A DNA stretch of 64,000 bases from Pelagibacterium sp. 26DY04 (lineage in GTDB: Bacteria; Pseudomonadota; Alphaproteobacteria; Rhizobiales; Devosiaceae). Location of the stretch: positions 558,001 to 622,000 of the forward strand of contig NZ_CP101731.1 of assembly GCF_031202305.1 (NCBI RefSeq), given 5' to 3'. The translations under genes were made by a program, and so were the position numbers. Positions 52,602-60,505 of the stretch are shown one piece after another (positions within the stretch are counted from its first letter, which is position 1; each line of letters starts with the position of its first letter). The notes below the pieces were generated by a model. It did no database searches, was not told the origin of the DNA, and saw nothing but the letters and a program-made list of their open reading frames with translations.

Positions 52602-52623
52602 AATTTTACCAAAAGGTCAAAAT
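52602..52623. promoter_or_regulatory. Candidate operator shared by both F420-type LLM genes (copy 1)
   Basis: Half-sites AATTTTACCA and AGGTCAAAAT around a 2-bp centre form an imperfect 22-bp palindrome, 67 bp before the LLM gene start at 52690. It matches 57895-57916 at 16 of 22 positions with the same 10-2-10 layout. No regulator gene lies within the cluster. Confidence 0.6.
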
Positions 52624-52689
52624 CACCCTCTGTCACTCTCCCCGCCTTTGTGATTGACTAATCCTCGGACGCACAGGGGAGTTCGCGGA

Positions 52690-53715
52690 ATGTCGGTCTT
52701 CAAATCCGGACCCGAGGGCTTGATCGGCTATGCGGTAATGCTCGAGCAGTTCCATCCGCGAGACTGCGTCGAACTCACCGCCTACGCCGAACAAAAAGGC
52801 TTCAACGGCGCCATGGCCGCCGACCATTTCCAGCCCTGGGTGCCGCAGCAGGGCCAATCCGCCTTCGTCTGGAACGTTCTGACCGCCATCGGTGAGCGCA
52901 CCAAGGGCGATATGGGCCCCGGCGTCACCACACCGACCTTCCGCTGGCACCCGGCCATGGTTGCCCAGGCCTCGGCCACCCTCGCCGCCATGTACCCCAA
53001 TCGCCATTGGCTGGGCGTTGGGGCAGGGGAGGCGCTCAACGAAAGCTTCCTCGCCCAATACTGGCCTGACGCCGGCGAGCGCTCGGCCCGCATGTTCGAG
53101 GCCATCGAACTCATCAAGAAGCTTTTCGAGAATTCGGCCAGGGGCAAGGACACCAAGCACAAGGGCGAATACTACAAGATGGAGGCCACCCGCCTCTGGA
53201 CCATGCCCGAAATCCCGCCGGAAATCCTGGTCGCCACCGCCGGCCCGATCAACGCCAGAAAAACCGGCAGGCTGGCCGACGGAATCATCACGGTCGGTGC
53301 CCCCCTCGAAAAGATCGAGATGCTGTTCGAAAAATTCTCCGAAGGCGCTCGCGAAGCGGGCAAGAACCCCGACACCATGCCCAAGATCCTCCAGCTTCAT
53401 TTAAGCTGGGCGCCCACCTATGAAGAGGCGCTGGCCAACGCCATGACCGAATGGCCCAATGGCGGCATGAAATTCCCCAAGGCCGATATCCGCTCGCCCT
53501 TCGATTTCGAGCAGATGGCCAAGCTCGTCCGCCCTGAGGATTTCAAGGGTCGCATGGTGATTTCCGCTGATCCGGACGAACATCTCGAGCATATCGAAAA
53601 ATTCGCCGCCTTCGGTTTCGATCGGATCTACCTGCACAATGTCGGCCGCAATCAACAGGAGTGGATCGATGTCTTCTCCGAAAAAGTCCTGCCCCGCCTG
53701 AGGAAAGCCAAATGA
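52690..53715 (+). CDS. F420-dependent glucose-6-phosphate dehydrogenase-like LLM oxidoreductase
   Basis: A 341-residue luciferase-like monooxygenase-fold protein. Strong likeness to mycobacterial FGD1: AADHFQPW (Asp45, His46), [31 protein letters not shown] (Glu114), and a lysine in [13 protein letters not shown] where FGD1 has a phosphate-binding lysine. Such enzymes transfer hydride from a sugar or alcohol to F420. It is coupled to cofE (ATGA at 53712-53715). G6P is the default substrate guess, but other sugar phosphates or secondary alcohols fit the family too. Start ATG 52690 follows GGGGAG. Confidence 0.85.
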   Translation: MSVFKSGPEGLIGYAVMLEQFHPRDCVELTAYAEQKGFNGAMAADHFQPWVPQQGQSAFVWNVLTAIGERTKGDMGPGVTTPTFRWHPAMVAQASATLAAMYPNRHWLGVGAGEALNESFLAQYWPDAGERSARMFEAIELIKKLFENSARGKDTKHKGEYYKMEATRLWTMPEIPPEILVATAGPINARKTGRLADGIITVGAPLEKIEMLFEKFSEGAREAGKNPDTMPKILQLHLSWAPTYEEALANAMTEWPNGGMKFPKADIRSPFDFEQMAKLVRPEDFKGRMVISADPDEHLEHIEKFAAFGFDRIYLHNVGRNQQEWIDVFSEKVLPRLRKAK

Positions 53716-54515
53716 CACCGCGGCTGACACTCTGGGGCATCGAAGGCATCCCCGAAGTTGCGCCGGGCGACGATCTCGTCGCGCTCATCACGACGGCGAT
53801 CGATGCCATGGCAAAAATCGATCCCGAGGCGGCGTTGGCCGACGGCGATATTCTCATCGTCACCTCCAAGATTGTCTCCAAGGCCGAAGGCATGCAGGTC
53901 CCGCTCGAAGCACGCGAACTGGCGATTGAAGAGGATACCGTCCGCATCGTAGCCGAACGCGCCCATCCGGGCGGGATCACCAAGATCGTCGAAACCCGCC
54001 AGGGCCTCGTCATGGCCGCCGCCGGCCTCGATACCTCCAACGTTCCCGCTGGCCAGGCCCTGCGCCTGCCGCGCGATCCCGACGCCTCGGCCAAAACTCT
54101 CTGCGCAGGACTGCGCGAAAGAACCGGCAAGCGCCTCGGCGTCATCGTCACCGATACGCTCGGCCGCCCCTGGCGCGTCGGCCAAACCGACGCGGCCATC
54201 GGCGCCGCCGGTGTCCATCTCGTCGACGATCTACGCGGTGGCGTCGATGCCAATGGCCGCCCCCTGAGCGCCACCGTCACCGTTCTCGCCGACGAACTCG
54301 CCGCCGCGGCCGATCTGGTCAAGGGCAAGGCATCCCGCATCCCGGTCGCGGTCGCCCGCGGCCTCTCCCGCCTGGTTATCGGTCTCGATAGCCCCGGCGC
54401 CAAAACCCTCGCCCGTCCTGCCCAGGACGACATGTTCCGCCTCGGCTCGTCCGAGGCTTATCGGCAGGGTTATGAGGCCGCGATGCGGGAGATGACCAAG
54501 GAGCCTGCGAAATGA
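53712..54515 (+). CDS. cofE: Coenzyme F420-0:L-glutamate ligase CofE
   Basis: A 267-residue CofE/FbiB N-domain protein: [85 protein letters not shown] (metal/GTP site) and [16 protein letters not shown]. It adds gamma-linked glutamates to F420-0 using GTP, the last step in F420 synthesis. No FMN-reductase half (as in FbiB) is attached. Both ends overlap neighbours by ATGA (53712-53715 and 54512-54515), tying it to the LLM gene and the ABC binding-protein gene. Confidence 0.93.
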   Translation: MTPRLTLWGIEGIPEVAPGDDLVALITTAIDAMAKIDPEAALADGDILIVTSKIVSKAEGMQVPLEARELAIEEDTVRIVAERAHPGGITKIVETRQGLVMAAAGLDTSNVPAGQALRLPRDPDASAKTLCAGLRERTGKRLGVIVTDTLGRPWRVGQTDAAIGAAGVHLVDDLRGGVDANGRPLSATVTVLADELAAAADLVKGKASRIPVAVARGLSRLVIGLDSPGAKTLARPAQDDMFRLGSSEAYRQGYEAAMREMTKEPAK

Positions 54516-55711
54516 GTACCCATACGCCCCTTGGTGCTTGTGGCGCACCCCTCACCCCCATCCCCTCTCCCTCAAGGGGAGAGGGGGGCTTTTCCCGCGA
54601 ACGCTTGCTCCAGGCTACCCTTCTCCCCTTGAGGGAGAGGGTGGGCTTTCGCTTGAAAAGCGAAAGGTCGGATGAGGGGTGTTCTGAGCTGGCCATTTCC
54701 ACCATCACCCGCCAAAAGCTACCCTTCTCCCCTGGTGGGAGAAGGTGCCCCGAAGGGGCGGATGAGGGGGGTGCAGCGTTTGCCAAATGCGCAACGCTCA
54801 CGATTGCCATAACCGCTCTTTTTGCCACCCCAGCCCTCGCCACCGACTACCCCCTCACCATCGAAAACTGCGGCACCACCGTCACCTTCACCGCGCCCCC
54901 AGAGCGCGTCGTCACCATCAAATCCACCGCCACCGAAATGCTCCTCGCCCTCGGCCTGGGCGACAGGATCGTCGGCGTGGGCTTCCAGGACGGGCCCGTG
55001 CCCGAACAATGGGCGCCCGCAACCTTTCTTCCCGTCCTCGCCGACCGCGTCCCCAGCCAGGAGGTGGTGCTCGAAGCAGAACCCGATTTCGTCTATGGGG
55101 GCTGGGAAAGCAGCTTTGCCGCCGATGCCGCCGGCGAGCGCGACAGCTTGCACGCCCTTGGCATCGCCACCTATGTCGCCCCCACCGCCTGCCGCTCGAC
55201 CGGCACGCCCGAAAAGCTCTCCTTTGAGGATGTCTTCGACCAAATCCTCGAAATGGGCATGATCTTCGACGTTGAGGACCGTGCCGCCGAACTGGTCGAT
55301 CAGCAGCGCGCCCTCCTGGCCGAGATCAAACCGGCGTCCAATCTCACCGGCGTCTGGTATTCCTCGGCTACCTCCACGCCCTATGTCGGCGCTGGCCTCG
55401 GCGGCCCGCAGATGACCATGGACGCTCTAGGCATCACCAACATCTTCTCCGAAGTCCAGGACACCTGGACCTCGGCAAGCTGGGAAGCCATCGTCGATCA
55501 GAACCCCGACGTGATGATCCTCGTCGATGCCGAATGGAATTCGGTGGATCAGAAAATCCGCCTGCTCAACGACAACCCCGCCACCGCCAACATGAGCGCG
55601 GTGCAGAACGCGCGCTATCTCACCATCCCGTTCCCCGCCGCCGAACCCGGCGTCCGTTCCGTTCCGGCGACTGTGGAACTGGCCAACCAACTGACTGGGC
55701 TGGATTTCTAG
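54512..55711 (+). CDS. ABC transporter binding protein (BtuF/FecB fold), candidate F420-0-binding protein, with repeat-encoded N-terminus
   Basis: The frame encodes 399 residues. Residues from about 91 look like a normal precursor: hydrophobic signal core [18 protein letters not shown], then [47 protein letters not shown] (Peripla_BP_2). Residues about 11-87 are translated from three palindromic repeat units. ATG 54512 overlaps the cofE stop and is the only in-frame ATG before the signal core; TTG and GTG codons inside the repeats are the alternatives. Family ligands are siderophores, haem or cobalamin. The cofE/LLM context favours F420-0. Confidence 0.75.
   Translation: MSTHTPLGACGAPLTPIPSPSRGEGGFSRERLLQATLLPLRERVGFRLKSERSDEGCSELAISTITRQKLPFSPGGRRCPEGADEGGAAFAKCATLTIAITALFATPALATDYPLTIENCGTTVTFTAPPERVVTIKSTATEMLLALGLGDRIVGVGFQDGPVPEQWAPATFLPVLADRVPSQEVVLEAEPDFVYGGWESSFAADAAGERDSLHALGIATYVAPTACRSTGTPEKLSFEDVFDQILEMGMIFDVEDRAAELVDQQRALLAEIKPASNLTGVWYSSATSTPYVGAGLGGPQMTMDALGITNIFSEVQDTWTSASWEAIVDQNPDVMILVDAEWNSVDQKIRLLNDNPATANMSAVQNARYLTIPFPAAEPGVRSVPATVELANQLTGLDF
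54545..54771. repeat. Three palindromic repeat units inside the 5' part of the binding-protein reading frame
   Basis: Units at about 54545-54590 (inverted orientation), 54616-54680 and 54720-54771 share CCCTTCTCCC/GGGAGAAGG-type hairpins and the GCGGATGAGGGG tail with the copies at 30961, 58966 and 60350. All three are read without a stop in the frame of the gene starting at 54512. Confidence 0.85.
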
Positions 55712-56039
55712 CCATGGTCGCCGCCGCACTCGGTTGCTCTGCGCAAAACTTCTTTAGTGGTGGCGGTAGTGTTGCGGATTCTCGGGCCAAGCCCGACAAT
55801 GACGAGGGGGTGTGGCGACTGGGCGGCCCCCAGTACGCGTCACCATATTGTTTCGCTCCATCCTCTCACCCTCGTCGTCCTCGAGCTCGACCCGGGGACC
55901 CGCAACGCGGCCACGAATCCAGAAGATGTGGCCTCCACCGCTCCGCTGGCAAAAACCGGGGTCCAGGTGGCTCTATAGTCCGTCCAACCTATGGGCGGCC
56001 CCCATTGCGTCGCGGAGCGAACACGCGGAGCCATCACTG
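55712..56039. other. Gene-free 328-bp spacer between binding-protein and permease genes, with repeats
   Basis: It contains an inverted CGGGTC-type composite repeat (about 55773-55900: GCGGATTCTCGGGCC to CCCGACAATGACGA, and CTCGTCGTCCTCGAGCTCGACC). A 20-bp segment at 55714-55733 is 18/20 identical to the permease start region at 56040-56059. GGGCGGCCCCCA also occurs twice (about 55821 and 55993). No gene is recognised; it looks like inserted intergenic sequence in a once tighter operon. Confidence 0.7.
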
Positions 56040-57098
56040 ATGGTCGCCGCCCCGCTCGGCCTCTCCGCCCTCACTCCCGCCGCCCTGCGAAGGCTGCGCT
56101 TCCACGCTTGGCTCGCCGGCCTCACCATTCTCCTGGTCCTCTCGATCACTCTCGCGGTCACGGTCGGCCCCGCCGATATCAGCACCGGCGATGTCTGGGC
56201 CGTCATCGCCCACCGCCTCGGCCTCGTTCCCGACAGTCCCGTCTCGGTCCTGCGTGAGGGCATTGTCTGGGAGCTTCGCCTGCCACGCGTCCTTTCGGCC
56301 GCCTTGGTAGGCGCCGGCCTTGCCATTTGCGGCGCCGTGATGCAGGCGCTGACCCGCAATCCCTTGGCCGATCCATACCTGCTCGGCATCTCCTCGGGGG
56401 CCTCGGTCGGCGCCGTCGCCATGCTGCTCTTCGGGGCCACGCTGCTTCTCCCCGCCGGCGCCTTTCTCGGTGCCCTTGCCGCCATGGGCCTCACCCTCGG
56501 CCTTGCCCGTGCGCTCGGCGCCATCACCGCGTCGCGGGCGATCCTTGCCGGCCTTGCGGTTTCGGCCCTCGCCTCGGCGCTGACCTCTTTCCTCATCTTT
56601 TCCACCGCCACCGGAGATTCCTACCGCGAGATTCTCTCCTGGCTCATGGGGTCGCTCGCGGGCATGCGCTGGTCCGATACCGGCCTTGCCGCTATGGTTT
56701 TCGCGGCGGTGGGCCTGCCGCTGCTGGCCTCCGGCCGTATCCTCGACGGCTTCGTTTTCGGGGACACCGCCGCCCGTGTGCTTGGCATCGATGTTGAACG
56801 CACCCGCTGGTTGATGCTTGGCGCTACCGCGCTTCTCACCGGCGTTCTCGTCGCCATTTCCGGCTCCATCGGCTTTGTCGGCCTCATCCTTCCCCATGCG
56901 GTGCGGCTGGTCGCCGGTGGACGTCACCGCCATCTGCTGCCGCTCGCCGCGCTCGCCGGCGCGGTCTTCATGGTCTGGACCGACACTGCCGCCCGCACCC
57001 TGTTCGACCCGCGCGAACTTCCGGTCGGTATCGTCACCGCCATGATCGGCGCGCCCGCCTTTTTCCTCATCCTCCTGCGCAACAGGCGGGCGACATGA
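56040..57098 (+). CDS. FecCD/BtuC-family ABC permease, candidate F420-0 transporter permease
   Basis: A 352-residue permease with about ten helices: LPRVLSAALVGAGLAICGAVMQALTRNPLADPYLLGISSGASVGAVA is the FecCD hallmark, followed by GSLAGMRWSD and FVGLILPHAVRLVAGGRHRHLLPLAALAGAVFMVWTDTAARTLFDPRELPVGIVTAMIGAPAFFLILLR. ATG 56040 is chosen; the frame extends to 55812 only through spacer repeats. It is coupled to the ATPase gene by ATGA. Forms the channel with the neighbouring binding protein and ATPase. Confidence 0.88.
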   Translation: MVAAPLGLSALTPAALRRLRFHAWLAGLTILLVLSITLAVTVGPADISTGDVWAVIAHRLGLVPDSPVSVLREGIVWELRLPRVLSAALVGAGLAICGAVMQALTRNPLADPYLLGISSGASVGAVAMLLFGATLLLPAGAFLGALAAMGLTLGLARALGAITASRAILAGLAVSALASALTSFLIFSTATGDSYREILSWLMGSLAGMRWSDTGLAAMVFAAVGLPLLASGRILDGFVFGDTAARVLGIDVERTRWLMLGATALLTGVLVAISGSIGFVGLILPHAVRLVAGGRHRHLLPLAALAGAVFMVWTDTAARTLFDPRELPVGIVTAMIGAPAFFLILLRNRRAT

Positions 57099-57868
57099 GC
57101 CTTGCGGTCGAAAGCGCCAGCCTCGCGATAGACGGCAAACAGATCCTCGATGGGGTCAGCTTCACCCTCCAGCCGGGCCGCCTCAACGCCCTGATCGGCC
57201 CCAATGGCGCGGGCAAGTCCACGCTTTTGCGCGTCATTCTCGGTTTCGAACCTGCTGCCAAGGCTCATGTCACCTTCGAAGGCCACGACCTCCACGCCCT
57301 GCCGCGCAAAATTCGCGCCCAGCGCGCCGCTCTCGTCGAACAGGCGGTCACCACCGATCAACCCATCGATGTTCATGATGCCGTCATGCTCGGCCGTCTG
57401 CCGCATCAGGGCCTGTGGTCCGCCGATACCGAGACGGACGATGAAGCCGTCGTTGCCGATGCTCTTGCGCGTGTGGGGATGACGGATTTCGCCACCCGCC
57501 GCTTTTCCACGCTTTCGGGCGGTGAGCAGCAGCGCGTCCAGATCGCCCGCGCCCTGGCGCAAAAGCCGCGCCTCCTGCTTCTCGACGAGCCCACCAACCA
57601 TCTCGATCTCTCCGCTCAGGTCGCGGTTATGGAAATCCTGCGCGCCCTTGCCGAAGAGGGGCTCACGATCCTCGTCACCATGCATGATCTCAATCTGACC
57701 GCGGCCTGGTTCGATCACGTGATCGCCCTCGACAAGGGCAGGGTGGTGCGGGAGGGCGCGCCCGATGCCGTCATCGATGCAGCCTTCCTCGCGCGCGTCT
57801 ATGGCGTCACCGCCACCATCGTTCCCAATCCCGCCTCTGGCCGCCCCATGATTGCTTACGGCCCCTGA
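57095..57868 (+). CDS. FecE/BtuD-family ABC ATPase, candidate F420-0 transporter ATPase
   Basis: A 257-residue ATPase: Walker A GPNGAGKST at 35-43, HDAVMLGRLPHQGLWS after the Q-loop, LSGGEQQRVQIARALAQ signature, LLLLDEPTNHLDLS and MHDLNLTAAWFDHV. It completes a three-gene metallophore-class importer located between cofE and an F420-type oxidoreductase. Confidence 0.88.
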   Translation: MSLAVESASLAIDGKQILDGVSFTLQPGRLNALIGPNGAGKSTLLRVILGFEPAAKAHVTFEGHDLHALPRKIRAQRAALVEQAVTTDQPIDVHDAVMLGRLPHQGLWSADTETDDEAVVADALARVGMTDFATRRFSTLSGGEQQRVQIARALAQKPRLLLLDEPTNHLDLSAQVAVMEILRALAEEGLTILVTMHDLNLTAAWFDHVIALDKGRVVREGAPDAVIDAAFLARVYGVTATIVPNPASGRPMIAYGP

Positions 57869-57894
57869 ACGATTGCTCTTGCCGGGCAGGAAAA

Positions 57895-57916
57895 AATTTG
57901 ATCATCTGGTCAAATT
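57895..57916. promoter_or_regulatory. Candidate operator shared by both F420-type LLM genes (copy 2)
   Basis: Half-sites AATTTGATCA and TGGTCAAATT around a 2-bp centre pair at 9 of 10 positions. It is 29 bp upstream of the second LLM gene (57945), a typical repressor position. It aligns with 52602-52623 at 16/22 bases. Confidence 0.65.
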
Positions 57917-57944
57917 CGCCAGTTTCAGAGGGGGAACTTCGGCC

Positions 57945-58946
57945 ATGGAATTCGGGATCACCTTCAAAGGCTTCGTTGAGCACGATCGGGCGCGCTATCT
58001 GATCCAGGCCGCCGAATATGCCGGCTTTTCCTATTGCTGGTTCTACGATTCCCACATTCTCTGGCGTGATCCCTATCCGGCCATGGCCATGGGCATGGAG
58101 TGGACCCAATCCATGCGCTTTGGTCCGCTCGTCACCAATCCCGATGTGCGCGATTGGTCGGTGGCCGCCTCGCTGTTCGGCTCGCTTGCCAAGCAGAGTG
58201 GGGGCCGCTTCGATCTTGCCGTGGGGCGCGGCGATTCCTCACGCCGCGTCATGGGCCACAAGCCCGCTACGCTCAAACGCGTCGCCGAATTCATCGAAAA
58301 GACCAAGGCCATGGTGCGCGGCGATGAGGTGACTTATGGCGAAGTTCCCAACCCCGTCCAGTTTCCCTGGGCCGTTGGCCACGAAATCCCGAGCTGGATC
58401 GCCGCCTATGGCCCGCTGGCGCTGAAGACCGCCGGCGAAAGCGCCGATGGCGTCGTCCTCCAGATCGCCGAGCCGGGCCTGTGCAGATGGTTCACCGACC
58501 AGTGCCTTGAAGCGGGCCGCGCCGCCGGCCGCGACATGAGCGCCTATCGCTCCATGGCCGCCGCCCCCGCCTATTTCGGCGACAGACAACGCGCCATCGC
58601 CGCCACCCGCTGGTTCCCGGCCATGGTCGGCAATCACGTTGCCGATATCGTTGAAAAATACGGCGCCGATACCGACAAGGTCCCTGCCAGCCTCACCTCT
58701 TATATCGAAGCCCGTCGCGGCTATGATTATTCAAAGCACGGACAGTCCGATAACCCCTATCTCGATTTCATCACCGACGACATCGTCGAAAGCTTCTGCG
58801 TTTTGGGCGAGCCCGAGGACCACATCGCCAAGATTCGCGACCTGGAAGCGGCCGGCGTCACCCAATTCAACATCTACCTCGACAGTGGCGACGAAGAAGA
58901 AATCATCGCGCGTTATGGTCGAGAGGTGATCCCGGCGTTTCGGTGA
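57945..58946 (+). CDS. LLM-class F420-dependent oxidoreductase (CPS_4043-type)
   Basis: A 333-residue luciferase-like protein: MEFGITFKGFVEHDRARYLIQ, YCWFYDSHILWRDPYP, LVTNPDVRDWSVAASLFGSLAKQSGGRFDLAVGRGDSSRRVMGHKPATL and PSWIAAYGPLALKTAGESADGVVLQ. This pattern resembles the F420-type LLM subgroup defined by CPS_4043, of unknown substrate. It has its own upstream palindrome. ATG 57945 begins the conserved domain; a longer in-frame extension to 57852 would translate the operator. Confidence 0.82.
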   Translation: MEFGITFKGFVEHDRARYLIQAAEYAGFSYCWFYDSHILWRDPYPAMAMGMEWTQSMRFGPLVTNPDVRDWSVAASLFGSLAKQSGGRFDLAVGRGDSSRRVMGHKPATLKRVAEFIEKTKAMVRGDEVTYGEVPNPVQFPWAVGHEIPSWIAAYGPLALKTAGESADGVVLQIAEPGLCRWFTDQCLEAGRAAGRDMSAYRSMAAAPAYFGDRQRAIAATRWFPAMVGNHVADIVEKYGADTDKVPASLTSYIEARRGYDYSKHGQSDNPYLDFITDDIVESFCVLGEPEDHIAKIRDLEAAGVTQFNIYLDSGDEEEIIARYGREVIPAFR

Positions 58947-58965
58947 CACAATTCAGCGGGGCGGT

Positions 58966-59130
58966 TGCTGAAACTCAGCGCCCCCCTCACCCCCGTCCCC
59001 TCTCCCACCAGGGGAGGGGGGCTTGGGGTTGCGCTTGAGTTCTTGCTGAAGCGCTGCCACAGACTACCCTTCTCCCCTGGTGGGAGAAGGTGCCCCGAAG
59101 GGGCGGATGAGGGGGCGCTGAGCTTCAGCA
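58966..59130. repeat. REPIN-like element: two palindromic repeats in inverted orientation with about 25-bp inverted ends
   Basis: The left end (from 58966, TGCTGAAACTCAGCG onwards) and the right end (to 59130) are inverted copies with one mismatch and one indel over about 25 bp. The interior carries hairpin units at 58980-59022 and 59065-59115. It lies between the convergent ends of the LLM gene and the argE-type gene, and may act as a bidirectional transcription barrier. Confidence 0.8.
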
Positions 59131-59153
59131 TACGCCGCCGGTAGCGAATTCGC

Positions 59154-60320
59154 CTACCCCTGCTTCTCCAGCCCCTCGATCATCGTCAGGCACGCGCTGA
59201 GCTGATCGAGCTCCACGAACTCATCGGGCTTATGCGCCTGCTCGATCGATCCGGGCCCACACACCACAGTGTCGATCCCCAGCTCCTGAAACAGTCCCGC
59301 CTCGGTGGAAAACGATACGCATTCGGCCGGCTCGTCATTGCCGGTCAGCGCCCGCACCAGTTCCACCGCTTCGGACCGGCTCATCGGCTCGAGCCCCGCA
59401 ACCTCCCCGATCGTCTCGGTGATCACCGCCGCGTCGGGATGCACCGCCTGCATGCGCGGCAGCAGCACGTTCTCCACAAATCCTCTGATTTCGTCGTGGG
59501 TGAAGGTGAAATCGGCCCCGTTCACCGGCCGGAACTCCCACTCCACCGAGCACGAGCCGGCAATGATGTTGCGCGCGATCCCGCCCGCCATTTTCCCGAT
59601 CTGGATCGTCGACCAGGGCGGATCGAACCGGCTGCCCTCGGGCGCCCGCGTCTTGAGCGCTTCGCCCACCTCAAGCAGCTTGCTTACGTAGTGGACGGCA
59701 TATTCCACCGCGTTGACCCCGCGCTCGGGCATGGAGCCGTGACCCTCGAGCCCCGTGAAATGGGTCGTATATTCACAGCACCCCTTGTTGCCCTCGATGA
59801 TCTTCATCATCGTCGGCTCGCCAATGATGCACATGGCCGGCTTGCGTCCCACCGCCTGCAATTCCTTGAGCATTACCTGGGCGCCCAGACAGCCCACCTC
59901 CTCGTCATAGGTGAACGCCAGGTGGATCGGCCGTTTCAGGCCAATCTCCTGGAAATAGGGCGCAAAGGCCAGCGCGCAGGCGATGAACCCCTTCATGTCG
60001 CACGCCCCACGTCCATAAATGCGCCGGTTCCGAAGCGTCGCGGTAAACGGGTCCGAACTCCATTCCTGTCCCTCGACCGGCACCACGTCGGTGTGCCCCG
60101 AGAGCACGATCCCCCCATCCATATCCGCCGGCCCCAGGGAGGCAAAAAGGTTAGCCTTGTTGCCTTCGGGATTGAGCGTCAGATAGGTCCGCGTCCCGAT
60201 CTGGTCGAGCCGGTGATTGATATAGGCGATCATCTCCAGATTGCTCTCGGACGAAACCGACTGAAAGCCGATCAGGTCCGCCAGGATTTCGAGTGTTTCG
60301 CCAAGCAGTCTATGGGCCAA
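59154..60320 (-). CDS. M20 family deacetylase, acetylornithine deacetylase (ArgE)-like
   Basis: A 388-residue zinc peptidase-fold enzyme: LSGHTDVVPVEGQEW (metal His and Asp), GRGACDMKGFIACALA (bridging Asp), TYDEEVGCLGAQ (catalytic Glu) and GEPTMMKIIEGNKGCCEY, with ArgE-like length. TTG 60320 has GGAGG 5 nt upstream and no better ATG is near. It follows the ectoine hydrolase gene on the same strand. It could deacetylate N-acetyl-diaminobutyrate from ectoine hydrolysis, a step usually done by DoeB, or be an ordinary arginine-pathway ArgE. Confidence 0.86.
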   Translation of the reverse strand: MAHRLLGETLEILADLIGFQSVSSESNLEMIAYINHRLDQIGTRTYLTLNPEGNKANLFASLGPADMDGGIVLSGHTDVVPVEGQEWSSDPFTATLRNRRIYGRGACDMKGFIACALAFAPYFQEIGLKRPIHLAFTYDEEVGCLGAQVMLKELQAVGRKPAMCIIGEPTMMKIIEGNKGCCEYTTHFTGLEGHGSMPERGVNAVEYAVHYVSKLLEVGEALKTRAPEGSRFDPPWSTIQIGKMAGGIARNIIAGSCSVEWEFRPVNGADFTFTHDEIRGFVENVLLPRMQAVHPDAAVITETIGEVAGLEPMSRSEAVELVRALTGNDEPAECVSFSTEAGLFQELGIDTVVCGPGSIEQAHKPDEFVELDQLSACLTMIEGLEKQG

Positions 60321-60349
60321 AATTGCCTCCAGAATTCTCTCGTTCGAGT

Positions 60350-60490
60350 CGACCCCTCACCCGCCTGCCGGCCGCCCTCTCCCAGAGGGCGAGGGCTAAT
60401 TTTGTCGCGGCGATCCGTTCAACCCCACGTCCGAGGACGCCACCGCCTGACTCCCTCTCTCCGCTGGGGAGAGGGTTGGGGTGAGGGGCG
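60350..60490. repeat. Two palindromic repeat units between the hydrolase and deacetylase genes
   Basis: Degenerate inverted units: GACCCCTCACCC...CCCTCTCCC around 60350-60395, and CCCTCTCTCC...GGGGAGAGGG...GTGAGGGG at about 60450-60490. It shares the CCTCACCC/GGGTGAGG ends with the other copies and breaks the otherwise tight eut operon. Confidence 0.7.
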
Positions 60491-60505
60491 CCACACGCTC
60501 ATGCC

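Noticed and set aside
54763..55262. Alternative forward frames beginning near ATG 54788 in the binding-protein gene
   Set aside because: They give Arg/His/Pro-rich peptides; only the frame of 54512 contains the signal core and the Peripla_BP_2 sequence.
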